A stretch of 64,000 bases of DNA from G963675935 sp963823895 (GCA_963823895.1 CAWGNG010000011.1:1-64000), one strand, 5' to 3'. Counted from the first letter of the stretch, positions 53,438 through 62,453 are shown. The notes: a model not told the origin generated them from the letters alone. Made by a program: numbers and translations.

Positions 53438-53920
53438 ATGTACGGTGAACTCATTCCCGTAGGGGGAGGAGACCCGATCCCGCTGCTGAAGAAGAGCCTG
53501 CTGGTTGGGCGACGGGAGAGTTGCGACATCGTGTTGCGGTTTTCCAACGTCTCGGCGCACCACTGTCAACTGACGGTCAACGCCGGCTATTGGCACGTCC
53601 GCGATCTGCAAAGCCGCAACGGCGTGAAGGTCAATGGCGTGCGGTGTACCGAAAAGCTGGTCCAACCGGGGGATGTCCTATCGATTGCCAAGCACAAGTA
53701 CGAAGTGAGCTATTCCTCTCTCGACCTTGGCGCGGTGGGGCCGCCTCCGCCCGACGTGACCGACGTCGATTTCTTTAGCAAGTCGTTGCTGGAACGCGCC
53801 GGCCTGGAAACGCGGAAAATCAAGCAACCGAAGGGTCCGCCGGAACCGGACGAAGGGACCCGCTACGACATCACCAACGACGAGCCCGGTCAAATCCGCT
53901 TTCGGAATCATCCCCTCTAG
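53438..53920 (+). CDS. FHA-domain protein
   Basis: Protein of 160 residues starting at 53438 (MYGELIPVGGG). The FHA domain covers about 20-95 with LVGRRESCDIVL, VSAHHCQL and DLQSRNGVKVNG, the phosphothreonine-binding loops. The C-terminal 60 residues are Pro/Asp-rich and probably disordered. It should bind phosphorylated partners of Ser/Thr kinases, which are abundant in planctomycetes. No kinase is adjacent. The TAG stop is the first codon of a MITE terminal repeat. Confidence 0.85.
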   Translation: MYGELIPVGGGDPIPLLKKSLLVGRRESCDIVLRFSNVSAHHCQLTVNAGYWHVRDLQSRNGVKVNGVRCTEKLVQPGDVLSIAKHKYEVSYSSLDLGAVGPPPPDVTDVDFFSKSLLERAGLETRKIKQPKGPPEPDEGTRYDITNDEPGQIRFRNHPL

Positions 53921-54075
53921 TGTAGTGTCTCTCAATCGAGTTGATTTATGAAATGGCGGCAGGTGGGGCAGACATTCTTGTCTGCCAAGAACTCGCGCAG
54001 GGCAGACAAGAATGTCTGCCCCACCTGTTGTTTTCTCGATTTCATAAAACACCGTCTGTGTGGGACACTACGCTA
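53918..54075. mobile_element. 158-bp MITE-like element with R3 core, copy B
   Basis: Ends are TAGTGTAGTGTCTC and GGGACACTACGCTA, imperfect 14-bp inverted repeats. Inner arms tgatttatgaaat / atttcataaaac and the R3 palindrome (53961-54026) let the whole fold into one hairpin. CTAG at both outer ends may mark the target. It fits exactly between the FHA stop and the rsgA start region. Confidence 0.75.
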
Positions 54076-54076
54076 G

Positions 54077-55219
54077 ATGGGAAAGAAGAAGAAAATCCGC
54101 GCTGAGTTTCGCAAGAATCGGGGCGTGCGGACCCGCCCTAGCGACTGGACCGAGCAGTATCGTCAGCACGGATTCGAGAACGAGGCCCCGCCGCAAGGCG
54201 AGCGGGTGAGCGGAAAGGGGGAGTTGGTCCGCCGCCGCACCGTTTGCGGCGAGCAGGTCGAGGGGCACGAAGAGCCGGGCTTCGACGTTCACCTCGATGT
54301 GGACGCAAGCGTCTGCCGACAGGGGCGGGTCTTGAGCGTGTTCGGCTTGCTCAGCACGGTCGAGGACCAGTGCGGCGTTGTTTATCAGTGCGCCACACGA
54401 CGCTTGCTGAAGACGCTGGCCACCGATCAGCGGCACGTCGTGGCGGCCGGCGATCGCGTGGTGTTTCGCCCCGTCGAGAACAGCGATCCCAAGGAGGGGC
54501 TGATCGAGCGGGTCGAGCCGCGCCGCGGCTGCATCTGCCGGGCGGTCCGCGGGCGGCAGCAAATCCTGGTGGCCAATGTCGATCAGTTGGCCATCGTTTC
54601 CAGCGCCGTCGAGCCGCGTCTGAAGCCGCATCTGATCGACCGTATGCTCGTCACCGCCGAGAAGGGGGGCGTGCGGCCGTTGATTTGCATCAACAAGGTC
54701 GATCTGGTCGATCCCGCCGGACTGCAACCGCTTGTGGGAGTCTACGCGCAGATGGGCTACGAAGTGCTGTTGGTGAGCGCCGTGAGCGGTTTCGGCGTCG
54801 AGCGGCTGCACCGCGCTCTCGCCGGTCGAGCCAACGTCGTGGTCGGACAGAGCGGCGTGGGAAAATCGTCGCTCCTAAACCGCATCGATCCTTCCTTCGA
54901 CCTCAACGTGGCCCCGGTGAGCGAAGACAACGAGAAGGGGAAGCACACGACCAGCACGGCGCGGCTGTTGCGGTTGGCCGGCGGCGGCTACGTCGTCGAT
55001 ACGCCCGGCGTGCGGCAATTCCAGCTTTGGGACGTGACGGTCGAAGAGGTGGCCGGCTACTTCCGCGACGTGCGTCCCTACGTCAATCTCTGCCGTTTTC
55101 CCGACTGCACCCATACGCACGAAGACGGTTGCGCCGTAAAGAACGCCGTGGCCGACGGCCGGCTGGACGAACGGCGGTATGAGAGTTATTGTCATTTGTT
55201 CGCGGGGGATTTCGAGTAG
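54077..55219 (+). CDS. rsgA: Ribosome small subunit-dependent GTPase RsgA
   Basis: Circularly permuted GTPase of 380 residues that helps mature the 30S subunit. It has an N-terminal OB-like region, NKVD (G4) before the P loop VVGQSGVGKSSLLN (G1), DTPGVRQF (G3), and a C-terminal zinc site CRFPDCTHTHEDGCAVK. The permuted order G4-G5-G1-G3 is diagnostic. The N-terminal 60 residues are a basic extension (MGKKKKIRAEFRKNRGVR) longer than the usual protein. Confidence 0.95.
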   Translation: MGKKKKIRAEFRKNRGVRTRPSDWTEQYRQHGFENEAPPQGERVSGKGELVRRRTVCGEQVEGHEEPGFDVHLDVDASVCRQGRVLSVFGLLSTVEDQCGVVYQCATRRLLKTLATDQRHVVAAGDRVVFRPVENSDPKEGLIERVEPRRGCICRAVRGRQQILVANVDQLAIVSSAVEPRLKPHLIDRMLVTAEKGGVRPLICINKVDLVDPAGLQPLVGVYAQMGYEVLLVSAVSGFGVERLHRALAGRANVVVGQSGVGKSSLLNRIDPSFDLNVAPVSEDNEKGKHTTSTARLLRLAGGGYVVDTPGVRQFQLWDVTVEEVAGYFRDVRPYVNLCRFPDCTHTHEDGCAVKNAVADGRLDERRYESYCHLFAGDFE

Positions 55220-55228
55220 GAAGAGACA

Positions 55229-55735
55229 ATGGCAAAGGACACGAAGGTTTTCACAAATCTCGCCGGCGAGTTTCTCGTCGCTGCGGAACTAAATCGACAA
55301 CACATTCTATGCTCGGTGACGTATGGCGCAGCGAAGAGCGCCGATGTTTTTGCGTTCGACGAAGATAGCGGGCGAGTAGTCCGCATCGAAGTGAAAAGCA
55401 CGGACAAGGCACGTGGTGAATGGCCGATAGGGACGCGCGGCATGAAAGCCGGTTCGAGCGGGCACATCTGGGTGTTTGTTCTGCTGCCACGTACGCTCGA
55501 AAAGAAGGCCAGCGATGACTGTGAACGCGGCCAACATGCGCCGCGATTCTTTGTTTTGACCGGACCTGAGGTCCAGAAGTTCGCTGAAGAGCTTGAAGAC
55601 AAGTACAATCGCGAGTATTTGGAAAAACATGGCGTGTCGCCACGCCCCGAGAACAAGTTTCCTTTAATAAGGCTGAAAGAGGCTGTTGAGCATGAAGCGG
55701 CATGGAGCAAAATCTCGGAGGCGATGAAAGGCTAG
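55229..55735 (+). CDS. PD-(D/E)xK nuclease-like protein
   Basis: Protein of 168 residues. GEFLVAAELNRQHILCSVTYGAAKSADVFAFDEDSGRVVRIEVKSTDKA has the order Glu, Asp, ExK (SADVFAF ... RIEVKST) of restriction-endonuclease-like folds. It begins nine bases after rsgA and could be cotranscribed. No methylase is adjacent, so it may be a repair or solitary nuclease-like protein. Confidence 0.6.
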   Translation: MAKDTKVFTNLAGEFLVAAELNRQHILCSVTYGAAKSADVFAFDEDSGRVVRIEVKSTDKARGEWPIGTRGMKAGSSGHIWVFVLLPRTLEKKASDDCERGQHAPRFFVLTGPEVQKFAEELEDKYNREYLEKHGVSPRPENKFPLIRLKEAVEHEAAWSKISEAMKG

Positions 55736-55798
55736 CATTGCGCATGGGGTCACCCCGGTGGCAGGACGTGTTCCCAAAGGAATGATCGAGGTGATCCT

Positions 55799-56062
55799 AT
55801 GAGATTGCAGAATGAGCGTCAGTTGCAGGCAACTCGCGAGAAGCTCCAAATGCTTGAAGAGCAGTATGAGACGACCAAGCAGCGTCCGTGTGACAATCAA
55901 CGCCTGCGAGAATTAACGTTGTCCACGCTCGGTCGTCTCATCAAACAGCTCAGAGAAGAAATCATGTGGTACGAATCTCATGCCCGCGCTCGCGAGCCCG
56001 GCAGCCCTGCCGTGACATCAATGCCGAACAGCGGAGAAACATCTTCACCGTGTACGAATTAA
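55799..56062 (+). CDS. Small coiled-coil protein, antitoxin-associated type
   Basis: Protein of 87 residues: LQNERQLQATREKLQMLEEQYETTKQRP ... LRELTLSTLGRLIKQLREEIMWYESHARA. Two amphipathic helices as in small proteins that usually precede HigA/Xre-type antitoxins. No such partner follows. The 3' end overlaps the start region of hflX, and its last 20 residues look non-native, suggesting it was truncated and rejoined. Confidence 0.6.
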   Translation: MRLQNERQLQATREKLQMLEEQYETTKQRPCDNQRLRELTLSTLGRLIKQLREEIMWYESHARAREPGSPAVTSMPNSGETSSPCTN

Positions 56063-57384
56063 GTCGCACAGAGAGCGTTGTCAGCGAAGCGGCCGTGCTG
56101 GTCGGCGTCTCCTTGCCGAATCGGGAAGTGGCGGGGGCGCCGCTCGAGGAATTGGAAGGGCTTGCCGGGACGGCGGGCGTGCGGGTGGTCGGGCGGCTGA
56201 CGCAACGGCGCGAGGCCCCCGATGCCACGACATATCTCGGCAAGGGCAAGGTTGACGAACTAAAGTCGTTGGCCGCCGCGAAAGACGCCGACTTGGTGGT
56301 CTTCGACAACGATCTCAGCCCCGGGCAGACCCGCAACCTTGAAGAAGCGATCGGCCTGAAGGTGCTCGATCGCACCGAGTTGATCCTCGACATTTTCGCC
56401 GGCCGGGCGCAGACCGCCCAGGCACGGCTGGCCGTCGAATTGGCGCAATTGGAATACTCGATGCCGCGGCTGAAGCGGATGTGGACGCACCTCTCGCGGC
56501 AGAAAAAGGGGGTCGGCCTGCGTGGGCCAGGCGAGACCCAGTTGGAGGAAGACCGCCGGCTGGTCGAAAACACGATCAAGGACTTGCGGCGGCAGTTGAA
56601 CGCCATCGAGCGGCGTAAGCAGCGCGAAGTCGCCGCTCGCCGCGATCTGATGACCGTCTCGCTCGTCGGTTACACGAACGCCGGCAAGAGCACGCTAATG
56701 AACGTGCTGACCGGGTCCGACGTGTTTGTGCAAGATGCCCTGTTCGCCACGCTCGACACCCGCACCCGCCGCTGGCAGTTGCCCGGTTGGGGGCCGGTGC
56801 TGTTGAGCGACACGGTCGGGTTCATCCGCGACCTGCCGCACCATTTGATCGAGAGTTTCAAGGCCACGCTGGAAGAGGCCCGGCAGGCCGACTTGCTGCT
56901 GCACGTGGCCGACGCGGCCAATCCGGCGGTCTACGATCAGATTGCTGCCGCTTATAGCGTGCTGCAAGAGATCGGCATCGAAGAGAAGGACACGCTGCTG
57001 GTGGTCAACAAAGTGGACGCCCTGCCCGACCGCATCCGCCTCGACGGACTGCTGGGCCGCTATCCGAACGCCGTGCCGATCAGCGCACGGACGGGGTTTG
57101 GGTTGGCAAATCTTGCCGCGTCGGTGAGCGAGGCCCTCAGCCGGCACTTTCTCGACGTCGATATCGAGTTGGGCGTCGAGAACGGGCGAGCGATGGCCTA
57201 CCTGGCCGCCCACGGCGAGGTCCTCTCGAAGCAATTTCACGACAGCCGCGTGACCCTCCACTGCCGGATGCCGAAGGAACACCTCGACCGCATCCAGCAT
57301 GACTTGATCGCCGTCCGTCCGCACGGCCGGCAACCCCTTGCGGCCTCGCCGGAGCCAGACGAACATGAGACGCGACCTTCGTAA
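56050..57384 (+). CDS. hflX: GTPase HflX
   Basis: Ribosome-associated GTPase of 444 residues. It has an N-terminal nucleotide-binding-like domain (TYLGKGKVDELK), the Gly-rich segment KKGVGLRGPGETQLEEDRR, G1 GYTNAGKSTLMN, G3 DTVGFI and G4 NKVD. Start is taken at GTG 56050 (VYELSRTE), where the family begins; an ATG at 55966 lies inside the previous gene's overlap. It splits or rescues ribosomes under stress in characterised bacteria. Confidence 0.93.
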   Translation: MYELSRTESVVSEAAVLVGVSLPNREVAGAPLEELEGLAGTAGVRVVGRLTQRREAPDATTYLGKGKVDELKSLAAAKDADLVVFDNDLSPGQTRNLEEAIGLKVLDRTELILDIFAGRAQTAQARLAVELAQLEYSMPRLKRMWTHLSRQKKGVGLRGPGETQLEEDRRLVENTIKDLRRQLNAIERRKQREVAARRDLMTVSLVGYTNAGKSTLMNVLTGSDVFVQDALFATLDTRTRRWQLPGWGPVLLSDTVGFIRDLPHHLIESFKATLEEARQADLLLHVADAANPAVYDQIAAAYSVLQEIGIEEKDTLLVVNKVDALPDRIRLDGLLGRYPNAVPISARTGFGLANLAASVSEALSRHFLDVDIELGVENGRAMAYLAAHGEVLSKQFHDSRVTLHCRMPKEHLDRIQHDLIAVRPHGRQPLAASPEPDEHETRPS

Positions 57385-58153
57385 CAGCCGGGCGATCGTG
57401 ACCGGGGCGTCGAGCGGCATCGGCCGCGCGCTGGCGTTGGAATTGGCGTGGCAGGGGGTCGGCCTGGTCGTCACCGCTCGGCGGGAAGACCGGTTGCGCC
57501 AGTTGGCCGCGGAGATCGCCGCTGTGAAGCCGCAAGCGGCGGTGGAAATCGTGGTGGGGGACATCACCGATCCGGCAACGCGGCAGCGGGCGATCGACGC
57601 GGCGCAAGCGAAACTCGGCGGGCTAGACGTTCTGGTCAACAATGCCGGCGTCGGCGCGATGGGGCTCTTCGCCGATGCCGTTCCCGAGCGGGTGCGGCGG
57701 GTGATGGAGACCAATTTCTTCGCGCTGGTGGAAATGACCCGGCTCGCCCTGCCCGTGTTGAAACAGGGCGTGCGCCCGATGCTGGTGAACGTCAGTTCGA
57801 TCCTCGGGCATCGCGGCGTGCCCTATAGCAGCGAGTACAGCGCCAGCAAGTTCGCCGTGCAGGGGTTCAGCGAGTCGATCCGCGCCGAGTTCACGAAACT
57901 GGGAATCGACGTGTTGGTTGTCAGTCCCGGCACGACCGAGACCGAGTTTTTCGAGCGCGCGATCGACAGCACGGCGGAGCCCAACTGGCCGAAGCACAAG
58001 CCGGTCAGTGGGGCCGAGGTCGCCCGGCAAGTCGTCGTCGCCATTCGCCAGGGGCGCCACGAGATCATTCCGTACCGTTGGGGCCGCGTTCTCTGCTGGC
58101 TGAATCGCCTGTCGCCGCGGCTGGTCGACGGGTTGATGGCCCGGTATGTTTAG
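57365..58153 (+). CDS. Short-chain dehydrogenase/reductase
   Basis: Protein of 262 residues, starting at 57365 and overlapping hflX by 20 bases. It has TGASSGIG near residue 13, NNAG, and the catalytic Ser-Tyr-Lys (NVSSILG ... YSASKFA). The substrate is unknown. An R2 unit (57524-57545) is read in frame as VKPQAAVE. Confidence 0.88.
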   Translation: MRRDLRNSRAIVTGASSGIGRALALELAWQGVGLVVTARREDRLRQLAAEIAAVKPQAAVEIVVGDITDPATRQRAIDAAQAKLGGLDVLVNNAGVGAMGLFADAVPERVRRVMETNFFALVEMTRLALPVLKQGVRPMLVNVSSILGHRGVPYSSEYSASKFAVQGFSESIRAEFTKLGIDVLVVSPGTTETEFFERAIDSTAEPNWPKHKPVSGAEVARQVVVAIRQGRHEIIPYRWGRVLCWLNRLSPRLVDGLMARYV

Positions 58154-58156
58154 AAT

Positions 58157-58840
58157 ATGGAACCGGGATTTCAAGTGCTTTTCGAGGACGGCCCCTGCTT
58201 GGCGGTGTGCAAGCTGGCGGGGTTGCCGACGCAGGCGCCGCCGGGGATCGACAGCCTGGAAGTCCGCATCCGAGCGTTTCTGCAACAGCGCGATTTTCCG
58301 CCGCGCGAAGTTTATCTCGGCATCCCCCACCGGCTCGATCGCCCGGCGTCGGGGGCGATGATTTTCGCCACCCGCCGGCGAGCCGCGCACAAGTTGTCGC
58401 AGCAATTCGAGCATCGCACGGTGAAGAAGCTCTACTGGGCGTGCGTAGAAGGGCAGGTCGATCCGCCGGAAGGCACTTGGCGGGATTTCATTCGCAAAGT
58501 CTACGGGAAGCCGCTGGCCGAAATCGTTCCGCCCGACCATCCCGAAGCGAAGTCGGCCGTGCTGCACTATCGAACCCTCGCTTCGGCCGAGTGGGGCTCC
58601 CGGCTGGAGATCCGATTGGAGACCGGAAGGACTCATCAGATTCGCATCCAAGCCGCCGCGCGCGGGCACCCGGTCTTGGGCGACTTTCAGTACGGGGCGA
58701 AGATGCCTTTCGGTCCGCAGTACGACGACGAGCGTTTGTTGGCGATTGCATTGCACGCGCGGGTGCTTGAATTTGAGCATCCGAAGAGCAAGCAGCGCGT
58801 AACGGTCACGGCTCCGCTCCCGGAGTTTTGGCCCAAGTAA
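58157..58840 (+). CDS. RluA-family pseudouridine synthase
   Basis: RNA-modifying enzyme of 227 residues. The catalytic Asp lies in HRLDRPASG, with KLYWACVEG, LETGRTHQIRIQAAARGHPVLGD and LHARVLEFEHP following in family order. There is no S4 domain, so it is the short YqcB/TruC-like type. The tRNA or rRNA target is not deducible. It starts three bases after the SDR stop. Confidence 0.9.
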   Translation: MEPGFQVLFEDGPCLAVCKLAGLPTQAPPGIDSLEVRIRAFLQQRDFPPREVYLGIPHRLDRPASGAMIFATRRRAAHKLSQQFEHRTVKKLYWACVEGQVDPPEGTWRDFIRKVYGKPLAEIVPPDHPEAKSAVLHYRTLASAEWGSRLEIRLETGRTHQIRIQAAARGHPVLGDFQYGAKMPFGPQYDDERLLAIALHARVLEFEHPKSKQRVTVTAPLPEFWPK

Positions 58841-58861
58841 CCGCTTGCGGTCTCGCGGCGC

Positions 58862-58918
58862 AGCCGCTTGCGGCTTCGCACGGTTTGCGGCCAAATAGTG
58901 CGAAGCCGCAAGCGGCTG
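58862..58918. repeat. R2 hairpin pair left of the RAYT transposase
   Basis: agccgcttgcggcttcgcac at 58862-58881 and gtgcgaagccgcaagcggct at 58899-58918 form an inverted pair. The ATG of the transposase is 12 bases later. The right-hand pair is at 59570-59628. Confidence 0.85.
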
Positions 58919-58929
58919 TGGAGGAGAGA

Positions 58930-59571
58930 ATGCCGAATCCGATCATTATCGCCCACCATCTCATCTGGACGGCATACGGATATTGGCTCCCCAACGATCC
59001 TCGCGGGAGCATGTCGAAGACGATAGCGTCGGACGTGATTGCGGAGTTAGGAGAGCTGCATCACGGACGGAAGAAAGTCCAACCGTCGGCCAGAGAGATC
59101 CGAGAATTCCATGACCAATCGCGGGCGGCGTTGAAGTATTCTCTTCTCGATTTTCGAGCGGACGACTTTCCGCGTATTGCCGAAGCGTTAGCCGAGACGA
59201 TCCGCCAACAAAACTACACATGCTACGCCTGCGCCATTATGCCGGACCACATTCACATCTTGATCCGCAAGCACAAGCATCAGGCCGAAGATATGCTCGA
59301 CAACTTTCAGCAAACCAGCCGCTTGCGGCTTCGCAACGCTGGGTTGCGTCCCGACGATCATCCCGTGTGGGGCGGTCCCGGCTGGAAGGTCTTTCTCGGC
59401 ACCCCGACTGACATCCGGCGGACGATCCAGTATATTGATGGAAATCCGGTGAAGTGGGGGCTGCCCGAGCAGCATTGGCCTTTTGTCAAAGTGTATGATG
59501 GTTGGCCGCTGCATCCGGGACATAGCCCGAACTCGCCATACGCCAAACGATTGCGGAATTGCACAGAGTAG
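58930..59571 (+). CDS. REP-associated tyrosine transposase (RAYT, IS200-like Y1)
   Basis: Protein of 213 residues of the HUH/Y1 transposase class. It starts MPNPIIIAHHLIWTAYGYWLPNDPRG, has the metal-binding His pair in MPDHIHILIRKH and ends after a Pro-rich YIDGNPVKWGLPEQHWPF. RAYTs process single-stranded REP hairpins. Here R2 hairpins bracket the gene on both sides, and one R2 half-unit lies inside the gene (59317-59336), read in frame as SRLRLRNA. GAGGAG precedes the ATG at 58930. It is the likely source of R2 spread in this genome. Confidence 0.9.
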   Translation: MPNPIIIAHHLIWTAYGYWLPNDPRGSMSKTIASDVIAELGELHHGRKKVQPSAREIREFHDQSRAALKYSLLDFRADDFPRIAEALAETIRQQNYTCYACAIMPDHIHILIRKHKHQAEDMLDNFQQTSRLRLRNAGLRPDDHPVWGGPGWKVFLGTPTDIRRTIQYIDGNPVKWGLPEQHWPFVKVYDGWPLHPGHSPNSPYAKRLRNCTE

Positions 59572-59628
59572 CCGCTTGCGGCTTCGTAACAGACGCGGAG
59601 CGCACTCTTTGCGAAGCCGCAAGCGGCT
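59570..59628. repeat. R2 hairpin pair right of the RAYT transposase
   Basis: agccgcttgcggcttcgtaa (59570-59589) and ttgcgaagccgcaagcggct (59609-59628). The left unit overlaps the transposase stop; the right unit ends eleven bases before the acnA ATG. Confidence 0.85.
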
Positions 59629-59638
59629 GGAGCGACCA

Positions 59639-62380
59639 ATGCACGATCCGTTTCACGTCCGTGATACGATCCAAACTAGCAGCGGAAGTGTTGGGATCTA
59701 TTGCCTCGACAAATTGGAAGACGCCGGATTGACGCGGATCGCGGCACTGCCGTATTCGATTCGCGTGCTGCTGGAATCGGTGCTGCGAAATTGCGACGGC
59801 TACGAAGTGACCGAGAACGACGTCTGCCGGCTGGCGGGCTGGCAGCCGTTGCGGCACGAGCCGATCGAGGTGCCGCTGAAGCCGGCCCGGGTGCTGCTGC
59901 AAGACTTTACCGGCGTGCCCGCCGTGGTCGATCTGGCGGCGATGCGGAGCGCGATGCGGCGGCTCGGCGGCGATCCGGCCCGCATCAATCCGCTCGTGCC
60001 CGTCGATTTGGTGATCGACCATTCGGTGCAGGTCGATCAGTTCGGATCGGCCGAGGCGATGGCGGAGAACATGACGCTGGAGTTCCAACGGAACCGCGAG
60101 CGCTACGAGTTTTTGCGATGGGGTCAGCGGGCGTTTCGCAACTTCCGCGTCGTTCCGCCGGGGCTGGGAATCTGCCACCAGGTCAATCTGGAGTTCCTGG
60201 CGAAATGCGTGGTGCTGCGGCAGGACGCGGCGGGGCCGGTGGCCCTGCCCGATACGCTCGTGGGCACCGACAGCCATACGACGATGATTAACGGTCTGGG
60301 CGTGGTCGGCTGGGGCGTCGGCGGGATCGAGGCCGAAGCGATCATGCTCGGCCAGCCGTTGTACATGCTCGCCCCCGAGGTCGTCGGCTTCGAACTTAGC
60401 GGCCAGCTTCCGCCGGGCGCGACCGCCACGGATCTGGTGCTTACGGTGACGCAGATTCTGCGTAGCGAAGGTGTCGTCGATAAGTTCGTCGAGTTTTTCG
60501 GGCCGGCGATGGCGAACTTGCAGGTCGCCGACCGCGCCCTGGTTGCCAATATGTCGCCCGAGTACGGCGCCACGATGGGGTTCTTCCCGATCGACGAACA
60601 GACGCTTGCTTACCTTCGTGAAACGGGCCGTTCCGACGCCGAAGTCGAGCTTGTCGAGCGCTACGCGAAAGAGCAGCATCTGTTCCGCTCGATCGCGGCG
60701 ACGGCCCAGGGCGCACCGCATCCACACTATAGCAAGATACTGCACCTTGACCTTGCGAGTGTCGAAACCAGCCTGGCGGGACCGAAACGCCCGCAAGACC
60801 GCGTTACACTGGGCGACATGAAACGCTCTTTTCAACAGGCGTTGCGGCTTTCGCCGAAGCAGCGCGGCTTCGGGCTTGCCGAGGAGCAAATCTCGCGGAC
60901 CATCGCACTTTGTGGTGCAGGCGTCCCGCCTGCCAGTGCAGCCGAGACGGCTGCACCACAATTCCTCGGTCACGGCGCCGTGGTGATCGCTTCGATCACC
61001 AGTTGCACCAACACGAGCGATCCCGACGTGATGATCGCCGCCGGTTTGCTGGCCCGCAAAGCGGTCGAGCGGGGGCTGAAAGTCAAGCCGCACGTGAAGA
61101 CCAGTCTCGCCCCGGGCAGCCGCGTGGTGACCGATTATCTGCACCATGCGGGCCTCGGCAAGCCGCTGGAACAGTTGGGCTTCCACAACGTCGGCTACGG
61201 CTGCATGACGTGCATCGGCAACAGCGGACCCCTGCCGCCGGCCGTGGCGAAGGCCATCGGCGAGGGCGGGCTCGTGGCCGCCGCCGTCTTGAGCGGCAAC
61301 CGCAATTTCGAGGGCCGCATCCATCCCTTGACCAAGGCCAACTACCTAGCCAGCCCGCCGCTGGTCGTGGCCTACGCCTTGGCGGGGACGGTCGATATCG
61401 ATCTCACGGCCGAGCCACTCGGCACCGGGGGCGATGGCCGACCGGTCTTTCTGAAAGACCTCTGGCCCACTCAGGCTGAAATCGCTGAGGCAGTTTCGCG
61501 ATCGGTTCGGCCGGAGATGTTTCGCCAACGATATTCCGACGTATTCGAGGCGAACGAAACGTGGAACCAGATCGCGGTTTCCGAGAGTGAGTTGTTTCCG
61601 TGGCATCCCGGCAGCACGTACATTCAGGAGCCGCCGTTTTTGGCGGAAGTCGCTGCTGAAGCGGGGCCGATTCGCCCGATTCAACGCGCTCGCGTGCTGG
61701 CGATGTTCGGCGATTCAGTCACCACCGATCACATTTCGCCGGCGGGCTCGATCGCGACGACGAGCCCCGCCGGACAGTACTTGCAGGAGCAAGGGGTCAA
61801 GCCGGCCGATTTCAACAGTTACGGATCGCGGCGCGGCAATGATCGGGTGATGTCGCGCGGCACGTTCGCCAACATCCGCATCCGCAACCTGCTCGCTCCC
61901 GGCACCGAAGGGGGCGTGACCCGCCATCTGCCGGACGGCGAATTGATGCCGATCTACGATGCAGCGATGAAATACAAGGCCGAGGGGGTGCCGCTGCTGA
62001 TTCTCGCTGGGGCGGAATACGGAACGGGGAGCAGCCGCGATTGGGCCGCCAAGGGCCCCTTCCTGCTGGGCGTCCGTGCGGCCATCGCGTCGAGCTTCGA
62101 GCGCATCCACCGCAGCAACCTGGTGGGAATGGGCATCCTGCCGCTGCAACTGGCCGTCGGCCAATCGTGGGAATCGCTCGGGCTGACGGGCGAGGAGATT
62201 TTCGACATTCCCGACTTGGGCGAGGCGATGAAGCCCGGTTGCCAATTGACGGTTCGCGCCACCGCCGCCGGCCGCGTCACCGAGTTCTCGGTGAAGGTTC
62301 GCATCGACACGCCGGTCGAGATGGAATACTATCGCAACGGCGGCATCTTGCAGACGGTATTGCGCAAGCTGGCGAAGTGA
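59639..62380 (+). CDS. acnA: Aconitate hydratase A, with an in-frame repeat insertion
   Basis: Citrate-isocitrate isomerase of the TCA cycle, 913 residues. Cluster ligands are in SCTNTSDP and GYGCMTCIGNSG, and the substrate loops in GTDSHTTMINGLGVVGWGVGG and GAEYGTGSSRDWAAKGP. It is somewhat longer than usual because a 52-bp palindrome (60910-60961) adds about 17 residues (CGAGVPPASAAETAAPQ) just before the first cluster motif, without a frame change. Start at 59639 lies just after an R2 hairpin; the GGAG in its tail may serve as the ribosome site. Confidence 0.93.
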   Translation: MHDPFHVRDTIQTSSGSVGIYCLDKLEDAGLTRIAALPYSIRVLLESVLRNCDGYEVTENDVCRLAGWQPLRHEPIEVPLKPARVLLQDFTGVPAVVDLAAMRSAMRRLGGDPARINPLVPVDLVIDHSVQVDQFGSAEAMAENMTLEFQRNRERYEFLRWGQRAFRNFRVVPPGLGICHQVNLEFLAKCVVLRQDAAGPVALPDTLVGTDSHTTMINGLGVVGWGVGGIEAEAIMLGQPLYMLAPEVVGFELSGQLPPGATATDLVLTVTQILRSEGVVDKFVEFFGPAMANLQVADRALVANMSPEYGATMGFFPIDEQTLAYLRETGRSDAEVELVERYAKEQHLFRSIAATAQGAPHPHYSKILHLDLASVETSLAGPKRPQDRVTLGDMKRSFQQALRLSPKQRGFGLAEEQISRTIALCGAGVPPASAAETAAPQFLGHGAVVIASITSCTNTSDPDVMIAAGLLARKAVERGLKVKPHVKTSLAPGSRVVTDYLHHAGLGKPLEQLGFHNVGYGCMTCIGNSGPLPPAVAKAIGEGGLVAAAVLSGNRNFEGRIHPLTKANYLASPPLVVAYALAGTVDIDLTAEPLGTGGDGRPVFLKDLWPTQAEIAEAVSRSVRPEMFRQRYSDVFEANETWNQIAVSESELFPWHPGSTYIQEPPFLAEVAAEAGPIRPIQRARVLAMFGDSVTTDHISPAGSIATTSPAGQYLQEQGVKPADFNSYGSRRGNDRVMSRGTFANIRIRNLLAPGTEGGVTRHLPDGELMPIYDAAMKYKAEGVPLLILAGAEYGTGSSRDWAAKGPFLLGVRAAIASSFERIHRSNLVGMGILPLQLAVGQSWESLGLTGEEIFDIPDLGEAMKPGCQLTVRATAAGRVTEFSVKVRIDTPVEMEYYRNGGILQTVLRKLAK
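60910..60961. repeat. Palindrome inserted in acnA (TTGTGGTGCAGGCGTC family)
   Basis: ttgtggtgcaggcgtcccgc ... gccgagacggctgcaccacaa. Outer arms match the element at 28220-28339. It adds codons but keeps the acnA frame. Confidence 0.8.
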
Positions 62381-62385
62381 CGGCC

Positions 62386-62453
62386 AGTGGGGCAGACATT
62401 CCTGTCTGCCGAGAGCAACGAGCACGTCTGGCAGACAGGAATGTCTGCCCCAC
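62386..62453. repeat. Inverted repeat R3, copy 4
   Basis: Arms gtggggcagacattcctgtc and gacaggaatgtctgccccac, five bases after the acnA stop, between convergent genes. Confidence 0.75.

Noticed and set aside
59486..61324. Minus-strand ORF (612 codons) opposite acnA
   Set aside because: Antisense shadow of a clear aconitase; composition biased to His/Arg/Gln.
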